Origin: Sporosarcina sp. ACRSM
GTDB taxonomy: Bacteria > Bacillota > Bacilli > Bacillales_A > Planococcaceae
Direction: 5' to 3'
NCBI RefSeq assembly: GCF_022346545.1
Contig: NZ_JAKRNU010000001.1
Coordinates: 62,001 to 126,000, forward strand
Length of the DNA stretch: 64,000 nt
Part shown: positions 1-9,199 of the stretch, piece by piece
Numbering within the stretch: the first letter of the stretch is position 1
How the letters are laid out: every line of letters begins with the position of its first letter
Notes under the pieces: model-generated
Told to the model about the DNA's origin: nothing
The model's database searches: none
The model's input: only the letters and a program-made list of their open reading frames with translations
Made by a program: the position numbers and the translations under genes

Positions 1-158
1 ATAGTGGTTCAAGAAATTGATAGAAGTATGATGGTTTTTCCGTGTGACAGTTCCTCCGGCCTTGTGAAATCCTGTTTATAGTCTTATTTTTCCACACTCG
101 CACTATCTTAGGATTTTCAGGATGAAGGAGTTTTTGTTGGACACCAGGTTACATGACA

Positions 159-620
159 GTAAGCCCGTAATATAAAAATGAGCGCACCTTTTAGTGCGCA
201 CGACGAATAACCATCACATATAATCGTTCCTTTAAAGTTCACGGTGAAATCTTCTAATACAGAACGGCTTTTCGATAAAGAACTTTGAAAAAGAACAATC
301 GTTGGTCCTTGGCATGATACGCTACGGAAAACCCAATTATAGGCGTTAGACTGACCCGACTTACCGTCTGATCGATTGATAAGATGGGCTTAGGTTTCAT
401 CCACGTGTAGCATAGATTTAGCCGTCAATGGCTGTTTCATAAACTCGAAAACAGGAGAAAGGCAATCTTCTGTTGTGCGAATAACCCAGTTCAATAAATT
501 TTTATCATTGATCAGCAGACCATAACGTTTCCATTCCTTTACCTGACGGTAAGGGGGGCAAGTATTAAACTCATTTGAACGTGATTTTTCAGCGCAAAAA
601 GCCATGAGCATAAAACTCAT
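159..620 (-). mobile_element. Decayed IS66-family element, left remnant
   Basis: This is a deleted IS66 copy. The minus strand encodes a middle piece of an IS66 transposase (HQVKEW-like core, NWVIR, ending HVDET, about 390-570). Sequence from about 205 to 600 aligns by eye with 20380-20750 of the second copy, with frame breaks and many substitutions. The left end at 159-171 reads GTAAGCCCGTAAT, beginning with the GTAA typical of IS66 termini, and recurs inverted at 21081-21093. A small GCGCAC/GTGCGC hairpin lies at 182-199. The C-terminal half of the transposase is missing and no target duplication is visible. The element cannot be autonomous. The stretch 1-158 to its left shows no gene I recognise. 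Confidence 0.75.
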
Positions 621-639
621 GGCCTTTGAACATACTTCG

Positions 640-2025
640 TTATCCTTGCAAAACCTTCTCCATCTCCGCTCGTTTTTTATAAAACTCTTGCAAAAAGTTC
701 TTTTCGTAAGCATAACCCGCTCTTATTAAAACAGGTTCTGCATACGAAGATGTAACAAGTTGAAGGCCAACTGGTAAATTGTTCGCGCCGAATCCAATTG
801 GAATGGAGAGGGCCGGTTGTTCAGTCAAATTAAACATGGCCGGATAACGCGTCATGGCACTGAATACATCTTCAGGAACCTCCCCCAAATGCACCATTTC
901 CTTGCCAATTCTTTGCGACGTCGTCGGCGTTACAGGTGAGACCAACACATCTACATGTAAAAATAAATTTTCAAATTCGTGAATTAGTTCTTCCTTCCGA
1001 TTCAACGCCTGTAAATAACGTAATGCGGAAATATCGCGACTTGCCTTCAACACAGCGCCAACATCTCTTCCAAATTGCGATTCAGGTTTATCGATATAGG
1101 CGTTGTGGACAAAACCTGCTTCTGTCATCGCTATAATTGTTATAATATCACGGTCTTCGTCTGTAAACGGTATATCCACTTCGACTAACACCGCGCCCAT
1201 AGATGTAAACTGTTCAAGCGATTGTTGATAAAGGGCCGCTGTTTCTTCGTCCATTTTTTCATTTAAATAGTTCGTAGGCACACCAATTCGCAATCCACGA
1301 ATGTCTTCCTCCAAAAACAGAGAATAATCATCACCTGTCGCCGCATCCATCATGATTGCAAGGTCGTCCATTGTTTTCACTATCGGTCCGACATGATCAA
1401 GCGTCCACGAAATGTTTTTCACACCCGTCGCCGGAATTAAATCGCGAGTTGCCTTTAATCCAATGACTCCACAAGCTGCCGCTGGAATACGAATCGATCC
1501 GCCCGTGTCGGTGCCAATTGAAGCCGCACATAAAGAAGCCGCTACTGCTGTTCCCGATCCACCGCTCGAACCACCCGGAGTATATTCGGAATTCCACGGA
1601 TTTTTTGCCGGACCGTAGAACGGATTGTTCGACGTAATCCCAAATGCAAACTCATGCAAATTCGCTTTCCCTACATTCACGGCACCTTCACGCTGAAGCA
1701 CATCCACAATACCCGCATTCAGCTCCGGTACAAACGCTTCGTCAATTTTGGAACCACTTGTCGTTCGCAATCCTTTTGTGAATAAATTATCTTTATATGA
1801 CAAAGGAATGCCTTCCAAAATTCCTGTATCTTCCCCGAACAAAAACTTTTTCTCCGAAATCTCAGCTTGCTGTAAAGCTTGGCGATCGTTAACGGTTATA
1901 TAAGCGTTCAATTCTTCAAACTCATGAATACGATCCAAGTAATACTTCGTCACCTCAACCGGTGAAAACGACTTCGCTTCATATCCTTTTATCAGTTCAC
2001 GAATGGTTAACTCTCTCAAACTCAT
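640..2025 (-). CDS. Amidase-signature family hydrolase (GatA-like)
   Basis: A 461-residue amidase signature enzyme, a serine amidohydrolase that cleaves amide bonds. The Ser-cisSer-Lys triad is visible: Lys78 in LSYKDN, Ser154 in GGSSGGSG and Ser177 in DTGGSIR, at spacing nearly the same as in GatA. There is no signal peptide, so it is cytoplasmic. No gatB or gatC lies nearby, which argues against being the tRNA amidotransferase subunit and for a free-standing amidase acting on a small amide or carbamoyl compound. It lies 85 bp downstream of, and in the same direction as, the penicillin acylase gene, so the two may be co-transcribed. The natural substrate cannot be read from sequence. Confidence 0.88.
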   Translation of the reverse strand: MSLRELTIRELIKGYEAKSFSPVEVTKYYLDRIHEFEELNAYITVNDRQALQQAEISEKKFLFGEDTGILEGIPLSYKDNLFTKGLRTTSGSKIDEAFVPELNAGIVDVLQREGAVNVGKANLHEFAFGITSNNPFYGPAKNPWNSEYTPGGSSGGSGTAVAASLCAASIGTDTGGSIRIPAAACGVIGLKATRDLIPATGVKNISWTLDHVGPIVKTMDDLAIMMDAATGDDYSLFLEEDIRGLRIGVPTNYLNEKMDEETAALYQQSLEQFTSMGAVLVEVDIPFTDEDRDIITIIAMTEAGFVHNAYIDKPESQFGRDVGAVLKASRDISALRYLQALNRKEELIHEFENLFLHVDVLVSPVTPTTSQRIGKEMVHLGEVPEDVFSAMTRYPAMFNLTEQPALSIPIGFGANNLPVGLQLVTSSYAEPVLIRAGYAYEKNFLQEFYKKRAEMEKVLQG

Positions 2026-2048
2026 CCCTGCCTTGTAATAGTAATTAT

Positions 2049-2090
2049 GCCACGATTTTGAATTTCACTTGCGCATTTCACAATCGTGGC
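2049..2090. terminator. Intergenic hairpin between acylase and amidase genes
   Basis: GCCACGATT and AATCGTGGC form a stem around a 24-base loop that contains a second small inverted repeat (GAATTTC/ATTTCAC-like). There is no T-run, so it may be an attenuator or RNA-stability structure rather than a strong terminator for the acylase transcript. Confidence 0.4.
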
Positions 2091-2109
2091 GATCTTTGGT
2101 GACTTTATC

Positions 2110-4527
2110 TTAATTCAGCTGTAATTTAGTGCTGTGTATCATCGCATTTTCTACATCTTTTTTCTTAAATAAATACGGCTTGAATTCCCAGTTCTCATAC
2201 ATTTCAACTTGGTCCGTGTAATAATTACTAATCGTGCCATCTTTTTTCACAAATCCAATTTGACCAGGCGGTGTAATATTAAAGCCTACCGGTCCTCCCG
2301 GGGCCATTTCAATATAATGATTTTCACTACCGCGATTCATTTCAATGACGGAAGGTGCAGGTCCATTACTATGTGGAACCGCAATTAGCGATTCGTGGCC
2401 AAACGTCATTTTTTTGATTTCAGATTTCCAGCTGTCCACATCTTGCCCTTTTTCTTCTTCTAACGTCGCCAACGCTTTTTCAACACTAGCTATAATTACT
2501 TGTTCAGGAGATTCCTCCAGCCATTGATAGTTTGTCTCGTCCTCATTCAAGAGTCGATATGCTAAAGAGCCTCCATAACGATGATTCGTAATCGGATTCG
2601 TTATTTCGGAAAAACCGTCAAGCTGATCCTCAAATAAGGCATCATGCACATTGTTCCACCATTCATCAAAAAACGTTGCAATTGCAGCGTCGTAGTAGCC
2701 ATCTTTGTTTGTGTCTTCTTTCAAGTTATTCCAATTCTCAAGTTCCTCGATCAAAACTCCGTAATTCGCATTCGAGCCCTTATGATTATTCAATGCCTCA
2801 ATTAACAATGGTTTAAATTTATTCGTACGTAGCGCTACAAAACTAGCATGGTGATTGATATCATTTAAGTCATCCAACGTAACTTTTTCTCGCGCTTCCA
2901 TTCCGTTAATGAATTGTTGCACTCGATTATCTTCGCCCCAATAGAAGCTATTCTCGCCATTACTCCAAGTCGCCTCTGGTTTGTTGTTCCAATTGACGAC
3001 ATAGCCATTTTTCGGATTCACGACTTGTGGATTCTCTTTGAATGGTAAGAACCCTTCCCACTCATATTCTCCTGTTCCGGGAGTTGGAATTCTTTCATCG
3101 ATTTGTGCATTTCGAATTGGATATTTTCCGACATGGTAATAGCCAATATCGCCATTTTTACTTACATAATACCAATTGAGCGACATCGTAAATTTACTAG
3201 CAGCTTGTTCAAACTGATTGCGGTTTTTAGCAAAGTTCGCCTCCATAAACGCGGCCATACTTGTCGCTTCTGTTCCGCGGAAAGCCCATGCTTTACTATA
3301 AGCAATCTGTTGTTCTTCATCTATGCTAATGACTGGACCATGTACTGTTCGGTAAAATACTTCCTCGATCATTTCGCTTTCGCCATTATCCTTTTTCACG
3401 TTAATCAATTCCGTTCTCTTCTCCATCTCTCTCCACTCGCCCTTATACAAGTATTTCGTGGAATCTTGTGGATGAATTGTTTCTTCAAATAGATCGACGA
3501 CATTTCCGTAACCAGCCGTTGATGAAAAAGCAAAATCATTATTCGCACCAAACATGATGAACGGGTACCCGATAAAACTTGACCCTACCATGTCATAGCC
3601 CGGTGTGTGTAGCCCAACTTCATATAAAAATCCTGGTGCAACAAAACCAACTTGCGGTCCACTCATTAATAATGCATTTCCTGTTTTCGATTTATCCGCC
3701 CCGACAATTATTGCGTTACTTCCTACAGAAAGTGGCAAGCCTAACTCTTCAGACGCTTGGACATATTCTTCTCGTTCCTTGTCCAACTGTTTAGCAACAT
3801 TCGTAGCTACGGATGAAATCGTTTGCATACTTTTAGATGAAGAACGTTTCTTTGATTTATTTTCGGTCGGAATGCTCGTCGGAGCCTGCGGATCATCTAC
3901 CCACACTAAATCATCGAACATGTCGCGTGCTACTTCTTTTCCAAAGGTTTCTTCCAAGTCCTCTAGCAATCTAGCATTCGTCAATTCTTGATGATTATCC
4001 ATAAAGAACGTCATAGACGCCATAAATAAGCGGACAACATCGGTGGAAGTCCACTCTCGCGGAAGAAAATCATAGTCGTGAAACTCCTTCGGAAGCTTCT
4101 CCTCTGGATCATGTAACGCTTCCTCCACATAACGGGAAATTCCCTTCGCAAACTGTGCAATCAATTCCTCGTACTTCGGCTCTACTTTAGCAAGCATTGC
4201 TTCAACTTCTTCGTTTGTATGGCCATCACGTCTCGTTTGCAAGTCTTTAGATAAATAAGCTTCTCCAAAAATCTCTGAAACGGTCCCCTCATTCCCTCGA
4301 CGGAACATCTCTAACTGAAACAAACGATCCTTTGCCATTACATAGCCATACGCTTCATATAAATCTTGTTTATTTTTAGCGTACAAATGTGGCACTCCGT
4401 AAGAATCCCGAAGAATCGTCACCTCTCCGACTTTCTCCTTTTTCCCCATCTCTCCCGCCAAAACAATATGTTGCGGAAGAATCAATACCAACACCAACAA
4501 TAACGAAACGAGCCATCTTCTTCGCAT
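2110..4527 (-). CDS. pac: Penicillin G acylase (Ntn hydrolase)
   Basis: An 805-residue secreted penicillin acylase precursor, strongly resembling the Bacillus megaterium enzyme in length and in long identical stretches (for example the [18 protein letters not shown]-like block near residue 65-82). Residues 1-24 form a signal peptide ending VLA-GE. The alpha chain spans about 25-225, followed by a Lys/Ser-rich spacer (about 222-268). The beta chain begins at Ser270 in the [11 protein letters not shown] motif, the autoproteolytically exposed nucleophile. Family function: hydrolysis of phenylacetyl-type amides such as penicillin G, probably natural phenylacetylated or acyl amides. The start codon follows a GGGGGTG ribosome site and a near-consensus sigma-A promoter lies upstream. 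The frame is complete with no key residue missing. Confidence 0.95.
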   Translation of the reverse strand: MRRRWLVSLLLVLVLILPQHIVLAGEMGKKEKVGEVTILRDSYGVPHLYAKNKQDLYEAYGYVMAKDRLFQLEMFRRGNEGTVSEIFGEAYLSKDLQTRRDGHTNEEVEAMLAKVEPKYEELIAQFAKGISRYVEEALHDPEEKLPKEFHDYDFLPREWTSTDVVRLFMASMTFFMDNHQELTNARLLEDLEETFGKEVARDMFDDLVWVDDPQAPTSIPTENKSKKRSSSKSMQTISSVATNVAKQLDKEREEYVQASEELGLPLSVGSNAIIVGADKSKTGNALLMSGPQVGFVAPGFLYEVGLHTPGYDMVGSSFIGYPFIMFGANNDFAFSSTAGYGNVVDLFEETIHPQDSTKYLYKGEWREMEKRTELINVKKDNGESEMIEEVFYRTVHGPVISIDEEQQIAYSKAWAFRGTEATSMAAFMEANFAKNRNQFEQAASKFTMSLNWYYVSKNGDIGYYHVGKYPIRNAQIDERIPTPGTGEYEWEGFLPFKENPQVVNPKNGYVVNWNNKPEATWSNGENSFYWGEDNRVQQFINGMEAREKVTLDDLNDINHHASFVALRTNKFKPLLIEALNNHKGSNANYGVLIEELENWNNLKEDTNKDGYYDAAIATFFDEWWNNVHDALFEDQLDGFSEITNPITNHRYGGSLAYRLLNEDETNYQWLEESPEQVIIASVEKALATLEEEKGQDVDSWKSEIKKMTFGHESLIAVPHSNGPAPSVIEMNRGSENHYIEMAPGGPVGFNITPPGQIGFVKKDGTISNYYTDQVEMYENWEFKPYLFKKKDVENAMIHSTKLQLN

Positions 4528-4565
4528 TCATACACCCCCGGTAAAGTATTACAATTACAAAACGA

Positions 4566-4594
4566 ATTATACATTTCCTGTTACACATAGTCAA
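4566..4594 (-). promoter_or_regulatory. Sigma-A promoter of the penicillin acylase gene
   Basis: On the minus strand TTGACT and TATAAT are separated by exactly 17 bases, ending about 40 bases before the acylase ATG. This is close to the sigma-A consensus and suggests substantial basal transcription. Confidence 0.75.
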
Positions 4595-4883
4595 ACTAGT
4601 CACAAATATCTCAATTATATTTATTGTTTTTCCCGGATCTTTCTTACGTCACATTGGGTAGTAGATATGTTTCCAAGCACCGATGAAATGAATTAAACTA
4701 GATTGGATAATACGATATCGCTGCGTCCTTCTTTATTAATCATGTATATTAATGGGGAGATCGATCGTATCATCGAATGGCGATGGGTTGGACCGTGTAC
4801 CGATCGGCTTTTCCTTTCCTCCAATTCTTCCTGTTCCACTTTCGTCACATCTTGAGAGATTGAAGTACCATCTGCGCCGGACT

Positions 4884-5189
4884 TCACTTCACGGCTATTT
4901 TTCTCATCAATATTCCCGTAAGCTGCAAGAAAGGCCTGCCATCATAGTAATAGTGCTTCGGCATTCCTTTTTTCTTTTGCAGCGAAGTAACCGGAAAGAC
5001 GATGGACTCCACGAGGGCAGCCACATCTTCTCGCACAGCCTCGATGCCCACTTGCAAGTCCTCAGGGAAATGGCTATGTATATCATGAATTGACAGCATT
5101 TCATCTTCGGCTGTATAAGTTTTCAATATGCGGATCACTTCAAGAAGACGTTCCCTTGCCGTGATAGGGTTTTGGGTCAACTTCATCAC
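4884..5189 (-). pseudogene. Truncated WYL-family transcriptional regulator (N-terminal HTH only)
   Basis: A 101-residue protein resembling only the N-terminal winged-helix portion of WYL-type regulators: a helical start (LLEVIRILKTYT), a recognition-helix segment (GIEAVREDVAALVES) and the YYYDGRPF motif where the WYL body normally starts. Full members are roughly 300 residues, so about two thirds is missing. Downstream on the same strand (4693-4880) only a low-complexity open frame is found. It is most likely a remnant left by deletion, although a short DNA-binding protein might still be made. The assignment is by pattern recognition and moderately sure. Confidence 0.5.
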
Positions 5190-5227
5190 ACTTTCGCATT
5201 GTTTCTTTCAATCTTACAATATAAACA

Positions 5228-5272
5228 GTACCAGGTTCCAACGCAATTCAGAATTGTGTTAGAACCTGGTAC
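5228..5272. repeat. Dispersed hairpin repeat, copy 1
   Basis: Stem GTACCAGGTTC / GAACCTGGTAC around a CAATTCAGAATTGTG centre. It is a member of a family with further copies near 24.8, 25.6, 26.8, 34.6, 42.1 and 46.6 kb and degenerate ones at 40.8 and 47.8 kb. Confidence 0.8.
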
Positions 5273-5401
5273 TCGTTTGAGCACCTTTCACTAAAAACTA
5301 TGACAAAAAGTATCCATATTATGTTAGCATGATATTAGATTTCGGCTCTCATCATCAACTTATGGGAGTCGCTATTCACTATTATTTTATGGGGTGGGTT
5401 T

Positions 5402-5836
5402 GTGAAACTATTATTTCCGTTGTTAGCGATGTTAGGTGGTGCTGCAGTCGCCTTTCAAGTACAGATTAATGGTAGTTTAGGGAAAAGGACAGGCGTATTA
5501 GAAGCTTCCTTTATCTCATTTGGTATCGGTACACTTGCATTATTTTTTATTGTTTTATTTTTTGGTAAAGGGAACTTTATGGCGGTTTCTGCAGTCCCCA
5601 AATGGCAATTATTTGGAGGTCTGTTAGGTGCATTTTATGTTATTGTTACCATCTTAATCGTACCAAAGCTCGGCGTTGCACCCACGCTTATTGCCGTCAT
5701 TGCAGGGCAGATCTTATTAGGAGCGATTATCGATCATTTTGGATTATTTGGCGGAGAAGTCAAACCAATCGATTTAAAAAAATCCGCAGCCATACTTTTA
5801 CTGTTTTTCTCTCTGTATTTATTCAATCATAAATAA
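5402..5836 (+). CDS. DMT-family small membrane transporter (YdcZ/DUF606)
   Basis: A 144-residue integral membrane protein with about five hydrophobic helices, matching the short DUF606/YdcZ branch of the drug/metabolite transporter superfamily in length and features (AVAFQVQINGSLG start, LGVAPTLIAVIAGQ near the middle). These proteins normally work as dimers or paralogous pairs. A GTG start is preceded by a GGGGTGGG site. It is a single gene convergent with the ThDP enzyme and shares a long terminator hairpin in which its own stop codon lies. Substrate unknown. Confidence 0.8.
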   Translation: MKLLFPLLAMLGGAAVAFQVQINGSLGKRTGVLEASFISFGIGTLALFFIVLFFGKGNFMAVSAVPKWQLFGGLLGAFYVIVTILIVPKLGVAPTLIAVIAGQILLGAIIDHFGLFGGEVKPIDLKKSAAILLLFFSLYLFNHK

Positions 5837-5879
5837 CAAGATGTGGTGACCGACCATTCGATCACCACATCTTGTTATT
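5832..5879. terminator. Bidirectional terminator between convergent genes
   Basis: A perfect 18-bp stem (AATAACAAGATGTGGTGA and its complement) with a 12-base loop. The stop codons of both converging genes lie inside the stem. Confidence 0.85.
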
Positions 5880-7491
5880 GTGTTTCCGGGAAGAACACCT
5901 GGGCTGTGCTGATGTCCACCAGCGTGGGAGCATTCGTATGGAGTGCTTCTTCCAGCACTGATTCCAGCTCAGTATCTGAGGTGGCGCGTAATCCTTTCCA
6001 TCCGCAGGCTTCTGCCAATTTTAGAAAATCAGGGTTGGTTAAATCTACCCCTACTTCTTTCTTATTTGCCACTTTGAGTTTATCTCTCTCCATTTGCAGG
6101 CTCTCATTATTTAAGACAACGACTGTAATATTGAGTTCATAGCGGGTCGCTGTCAATAGATCAGCAAGCACCATTTGAAGTCCTCCGTCCCCGACTACCG
6201 CCACTACTTGTTTTTCAGGTTTTATCAGCTTGGCGGCCATTGCGGCTGGAAGACCAAAGCCCATTGTTCGCCAGTAGCCTGAGAATAAAACAGCTTGTTC
6301 TTTTTGTCGGAAGTTGCGATTCGTCCATACTGTATTATCTCCTGTATCCAATGCAAGAATTGCGTCCGGTGCCACTGTTCGGTCAAGGGCGCGGATAATC
6401 CGTGCAGGATGGACAGGATAACCCGTAGAACTCCCTTCCTTTTCATTGTGCAAAGCCCATTTCTCTTTTATTTCCTGGCAACGAGCCACCCAATCTTCAG
6501 AGCGGGAGAATCCTTGAAGGCTCTCCGTTATAAATGGAAGCACTTCTTCTGCTTTGCCCGTGATTCCAAGTTCTGTTGGAATGTCTTTTACAAATTTATC
6601 GAAATGGGGATCAATCTGGATAATCCGTGCACCCGTTGGCACATACCCTTCCGGCCACCATGCCGTACCTGCAAGAAGTACCACATCCGACTCCTTAAAT
6701 AGATCAGCGACATAAGGGTTGCCGCCCTCGCCAATCCCTTGCAAATTATGCAAGGAAGATTCATCGAACAAGCCTTTCCCGCCCAAGCTTGTAAGGATGC
6801 CAGCTCCCCACAAATCAGCGAGTTTCTCTAACTCCTCTGAAGCGGCAGCAGCTCCGGAGCCTGCAAGGATCATTGGCCGCTTAGCTGTTTTCATAACTCC
6901 TGTTGCCTGTTCCAAGCTTTCTTTCGTGAAGACGGAAGCGCCCTCGATAACATCCGGCAATGGACGAGGTTCCCCTGTAGCCGGCATCATGAAAATGTCC
7001 TTTGGAACGGACAAATGTGTGACAACCCGCTGTCCGAGTGCTGTCCGCACTGCTTTTTGAAGCACTTCAATTGTCGCATCCGGGTTGGCCAGATTAGCGG
7101 AGTAAGCGGCAAAAGGCTTCATAAGCTCCTGCTGGTCAATATACTGCGGAAATTCCGTGCCAATTTTATTACTCGGTGCCTGTCCAGTGATGGCAAGTAC
7201 AGGCGCTTTGTCTGCATGTGCATCACCGAGCCCATTTAGCAGATTAGCTGCACCAGGTCCCATCGTCGCGGTACACACGCCAAGCCTCCCTGTCAGTTTC
7301 GCTTCGGCAGACGCCATAAATGCAGCTGTCGACTCATGCTTGACCGCAATGTATTTAATTTTATCTTGCTTAGCCAGTGCATCGATAATCCCGAAGGTGG
7401 CATCGCCCACTACCCCATATATCCGTTGTACACCAAACAAAGACAATTGATCCAGCACCAATTCACCAACCGTTCGCTCTGTTTTTCCCAT
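5875..7491 (-). CDS. Pyruvate oxidase-like ThDP-dependent enzyme
   Basis: A 538-residue thiamine-diphosphate enzyme with the three-domain order of the pyruvate oxidase/acetolactate synthase family. It has an N-terminal PYR domain with the catalytic Glu53 (VKHES), a central FAD/nucleotide-fold domain (about 190-330), and a C-terminal PP domain with the Mg/ThDP motif GDGG at 434 and NN about 28 residues later. It best fits the YdaP/PoxB pyruvate oxidase group, which decarboxylates pyruvate to acetate or acetyl phosphate with a flavin. At 538 residues it is somewhat shorter than PoxB (about 572) and seems to lack the C-terminal lipid-binding tail. The start follows an AAGGAGGT site. It is monocistronic. 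Confidence 0.85.
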   Translation of the reverse strand: MGKTERTVGELVLDQLSLFGVQRIYGVVGDATFGIIDALAKQDKIKYIAVKHESTAAFMASAEAKLTGRLGVCTATMGPGAANLLNGLGDAHADKAPVLAITGQAPSNKIGTEFPQYIDQQELMKPFAAYSANLANPDATIEVLQKAVRTALGQRVVTHLSVPKDIFMMPATGEPRPLPDVIEGASVFTKESLEQATGVMKTAKRPMILAGSGAAAASEELEKLADLWGAGILTSLGGKGLFDESSLHNLQGIGEGGNPYVADLFKESDVVLLAGTAWWPEGYVPTGARIIQIDPHFDKFVKDIPTELGITGKAEEVLPFITESLQGFSRSEDWVARCQEIKEKWALHNEKEGSSTGYPVHPARIIRALDRTVAPDAILALDTGDNTVWTNRNFRQKEQAVLFSGYWRTMGFGLPAAMAAKLIKPEKQVVAVVGDGGLQMVLADLLTATRYELNITVVVLNNESLQMERDKLKVANKKEVGVDLTNPDFLKLAEACGWKGLRATSDTELESVLEEALHTNAPTLVDISTAQVFFPETQ

Positions 7492-7697
7492 AACCTATGA
7501 ACCTCCTTGATCGCTCTTTCCAACTTGCTAGGCATAAAGCATCTTTTTATTTTTCGTTCATCTTATTTGTTCCCGAAAAAGCGCCGGTTAATCTTCGTTT
7601 TACCAAACGCATGGCAAAATGAGGATTAAGTTGTACCATGCTGGATGACTATCTACCATGGTCAAAAAACATCCTGCTTTCATACAGAAAACAAAGC

Positions 7698-7738
7698 TAG
7701 CCCTTACATTCGAAGAAAAAATCCGAATGTAAGGGCTA
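7698..7738. terminator. Hairpin downstream of the amine dehydrogenase operon
   Basis: TAGCCCTTACATTCG and its exact complement form a 15-bp stem with an 11-base A-rich loop. On the minus strand it follows the last gene of the catabolic operon by about 70 bases and probably ends that transcript. The remainder of the 7492-7806 gap shows nothing else that I recognise. Confidence 0.6.
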
Positions 7739-7806
7739 TTTGTGATGAGCATCATATAGGTCTGTTTTTTTATAATCCAGGCTTACTAAGAAAAGGTTTC
7801 TATCAT

Positions 7807-8898
7807 CTACTTATCAAACCGACTCAAACTATATTGCTGCAAATCGATTGAAGTGTCACCGTGTAATAACAATTCAGCCATAAGCGTTCCGATGATTGGT
7901 GATAAAGTTATTCCACTATGCATTACCGAAATATAAGCGTTCTCAACATTTGGAATTTCACCTATAATCGGAAGTTCGTCTTCTGGAATTACCCTAATCC
8001 CCGAAAAAGCTCGAACTATGTTCGCATTCGCTAATGATGGGATATAGTCAATTGCCATTTGGGCTGTATTTTGAATTATATCTAATGTAGTTCGTCGGTC
8101 ATAGCCAACCTCTTCTAATGAATAGCCTATAAGCACCTCACCGTTGTCAGCTTGACGCATACCCGCGATTGTATGTTTAATTAAATTTGTAAGAGGTTCT
8201 GTAATTAAGATTTGGCCGCGCACTTGTTTTACTGGTACCTTAATATCAATCAGCGAAGCCAATTCTTTCATCCAAGGACCACCAGCAAATATTATTTTTT
8301 TTGCAGTATATTTCCCTCCTTTTTCTGTTTCAATTTCAAATAGACCGTTCTTTTTAAGTATTGAAGTAACTGAGGTATAAAACGAAAATTCAACATTGTT
8401 TTTTTTCGCTGCTCGTATAAAAAGCTCCACTAATCGGAAAGGATTTACATTACCATCAATTGGACTATATGTGGCTCCAACTATGTTTGGTGATAGAGCA
8501 GGTTCCCGTGACAGGACTTCTTCCTGACTCAACACTTCTATTGGTATTCCTACCGTTGCTTGTTTTTCTGCAAGCATTAATGCTTTTTCTCTTTCTGATT
8601 CGCTAAAGAAAGGGGATATTCCCCCGGTACGCTTATACTCAACATCCCCTATCTTCTTTTCCAAAATAGGATACAGCTCAGCACTAAACATACTTAACTC
8701 TCCATACGAAGCTGGCGCCTTACTATGCACCCATACCCACGCTTGGGTAGAACCCGATGTTCCAGATAGCGGAAATCCTTTATCTATCACTAATACCTCT
8801 TCTTGTTGACTTTCTGATAAGTGATAGGCGATGCTACTCCCAATGACTCCACTACCAATAATGACAATATCATATCGCTTAGACACTGGTTTGCTCAC
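7807..8898 (-). CDS. DAO-family FAD oxidoreductase, probable beta (catalytic) subunit of an opine/amine dehydrogenase
   Basis: A 363-residue flavoprotein with the N-terminal dinucleotide motif IGSGVIGSS (about residues 14-22), a D-amino-acid-oxidase/glycine-oxidase fold and the C-terminal GI-TLSP-G FAD segment. It is the last gene of four tightly packed ones; its ATG overlaps the preceding BFD-type gene by 20 bases, suggesting translational coupling. In heteromeric enzymes such as HcnABC, opine oxidases and D-hydroxyproline dehydrogenase, this type of subunit oxidises the C-N bond of an N-substituted amino acid while the alpha subunit and FeS centres pass electrons to a quinone or other acceptor. 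The substrate here is unknown. Confidence 0.85.
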   Translation of the reverse strand: MSKPVSKRYDIVIIGSGVIGSSIAYHLSESQQEEVLVIDKGFPLSGTSGSTQAWVWVHSKAPASYGELSMFSAELYPILEKKIGDVEYKRTGGISPFFSESEREKALMLAEKQATVGIPIEVLSQEEVLSREPALSPNIVGATYSPIDGNVNPFRLVELFIRAAKKNNVEFSFYTSVTSILKKNGLFEIETEKGGKYTAKKIIFAGGPWMKELASLIDIKVPVKQVRGQILITEPLTNLIKHTIAGMRQADNGEVLIGYSLEEVGYDRRTTLDIIQNTAQMAIDYIPSLANANIVRAFSGIRVIPEDELPIIGEIPNVENAYISVMHSGITLSPIIGTLMAELLLHGDTSIDLQQYSLSRFDK

Positions 8899-9199
8899 CT
8901 TCTTCCAACGTAGCCTTCTCCTCTATACATAGATCAATGTTTTTAGTTAATGCACTTAGTCTTGTCACTTTCAATGGCATTCTCATTTTTGAAGGGGCTA
9001 TTTCACCAAGAGGCTTATTCAGTTTTTCACTGATTATTTTTCTAACTAAATTCATGCAAATTTTTGATTGGCAAGTTCCCATCCCACATCGGGTAAGTCT
9101 TTTAATATCGTCGAACTCTTGTGCACCATTTTTAATTGCTATTTCTATTTCATCTATGTTTATTTCTTCACATCTACAAACAATTGTTGACTTCTCCAT
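8879..9199 (-). CDS. Free-standing BFD-like [2Fe-2S] protein
   Basis: A 106-residue protein whose first 60 residues carry the bacterioferritin-associated-ferredoxin-like cysteine pattern: Cys8-x-Cys10 and Cys38-x4-Cys43, with RCGMGTCQ in the second loop. In opine oxidases and HcnB this domain is usually the C-terminal end of the alpha flavoprotein; here it is a separate gene starting immediately after the stop of the alpha subunit. The remaining 45 residues are polar and unassigned, with a PLGEIAPSKMR-like stretch resembling the substrate-pathway motif found after BFD domains in alpha subunits. It probably supplies an electron-transfer cluster to the complex. Confidence 0.82.
   Translation of the reverse strand: MEKSTIVCRCEEINIDEIEIAIKNGAQEFDDIKRLTRCGMGTCQSKICMNLVRKIISEKLNKPLGEIAPSKMRMPLKVTRLSALTKNIDLCIEEKATLEEGEQTSV

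Noticed and set aside
3605-3991. 128-codon plus-strand frame inside the acylase gene
   Set aside because: Antisense shadow of a well-conserved enzyme; no ribosome site or recognisable protein.
4693-4887. 64-codon minus-strand frame after the WYL remnant, as possible continuation of the regulator
   Set aside because: Its sequence does not resemble a WYL domain and it is in a different frame; not enough to call a frameshifted gene.
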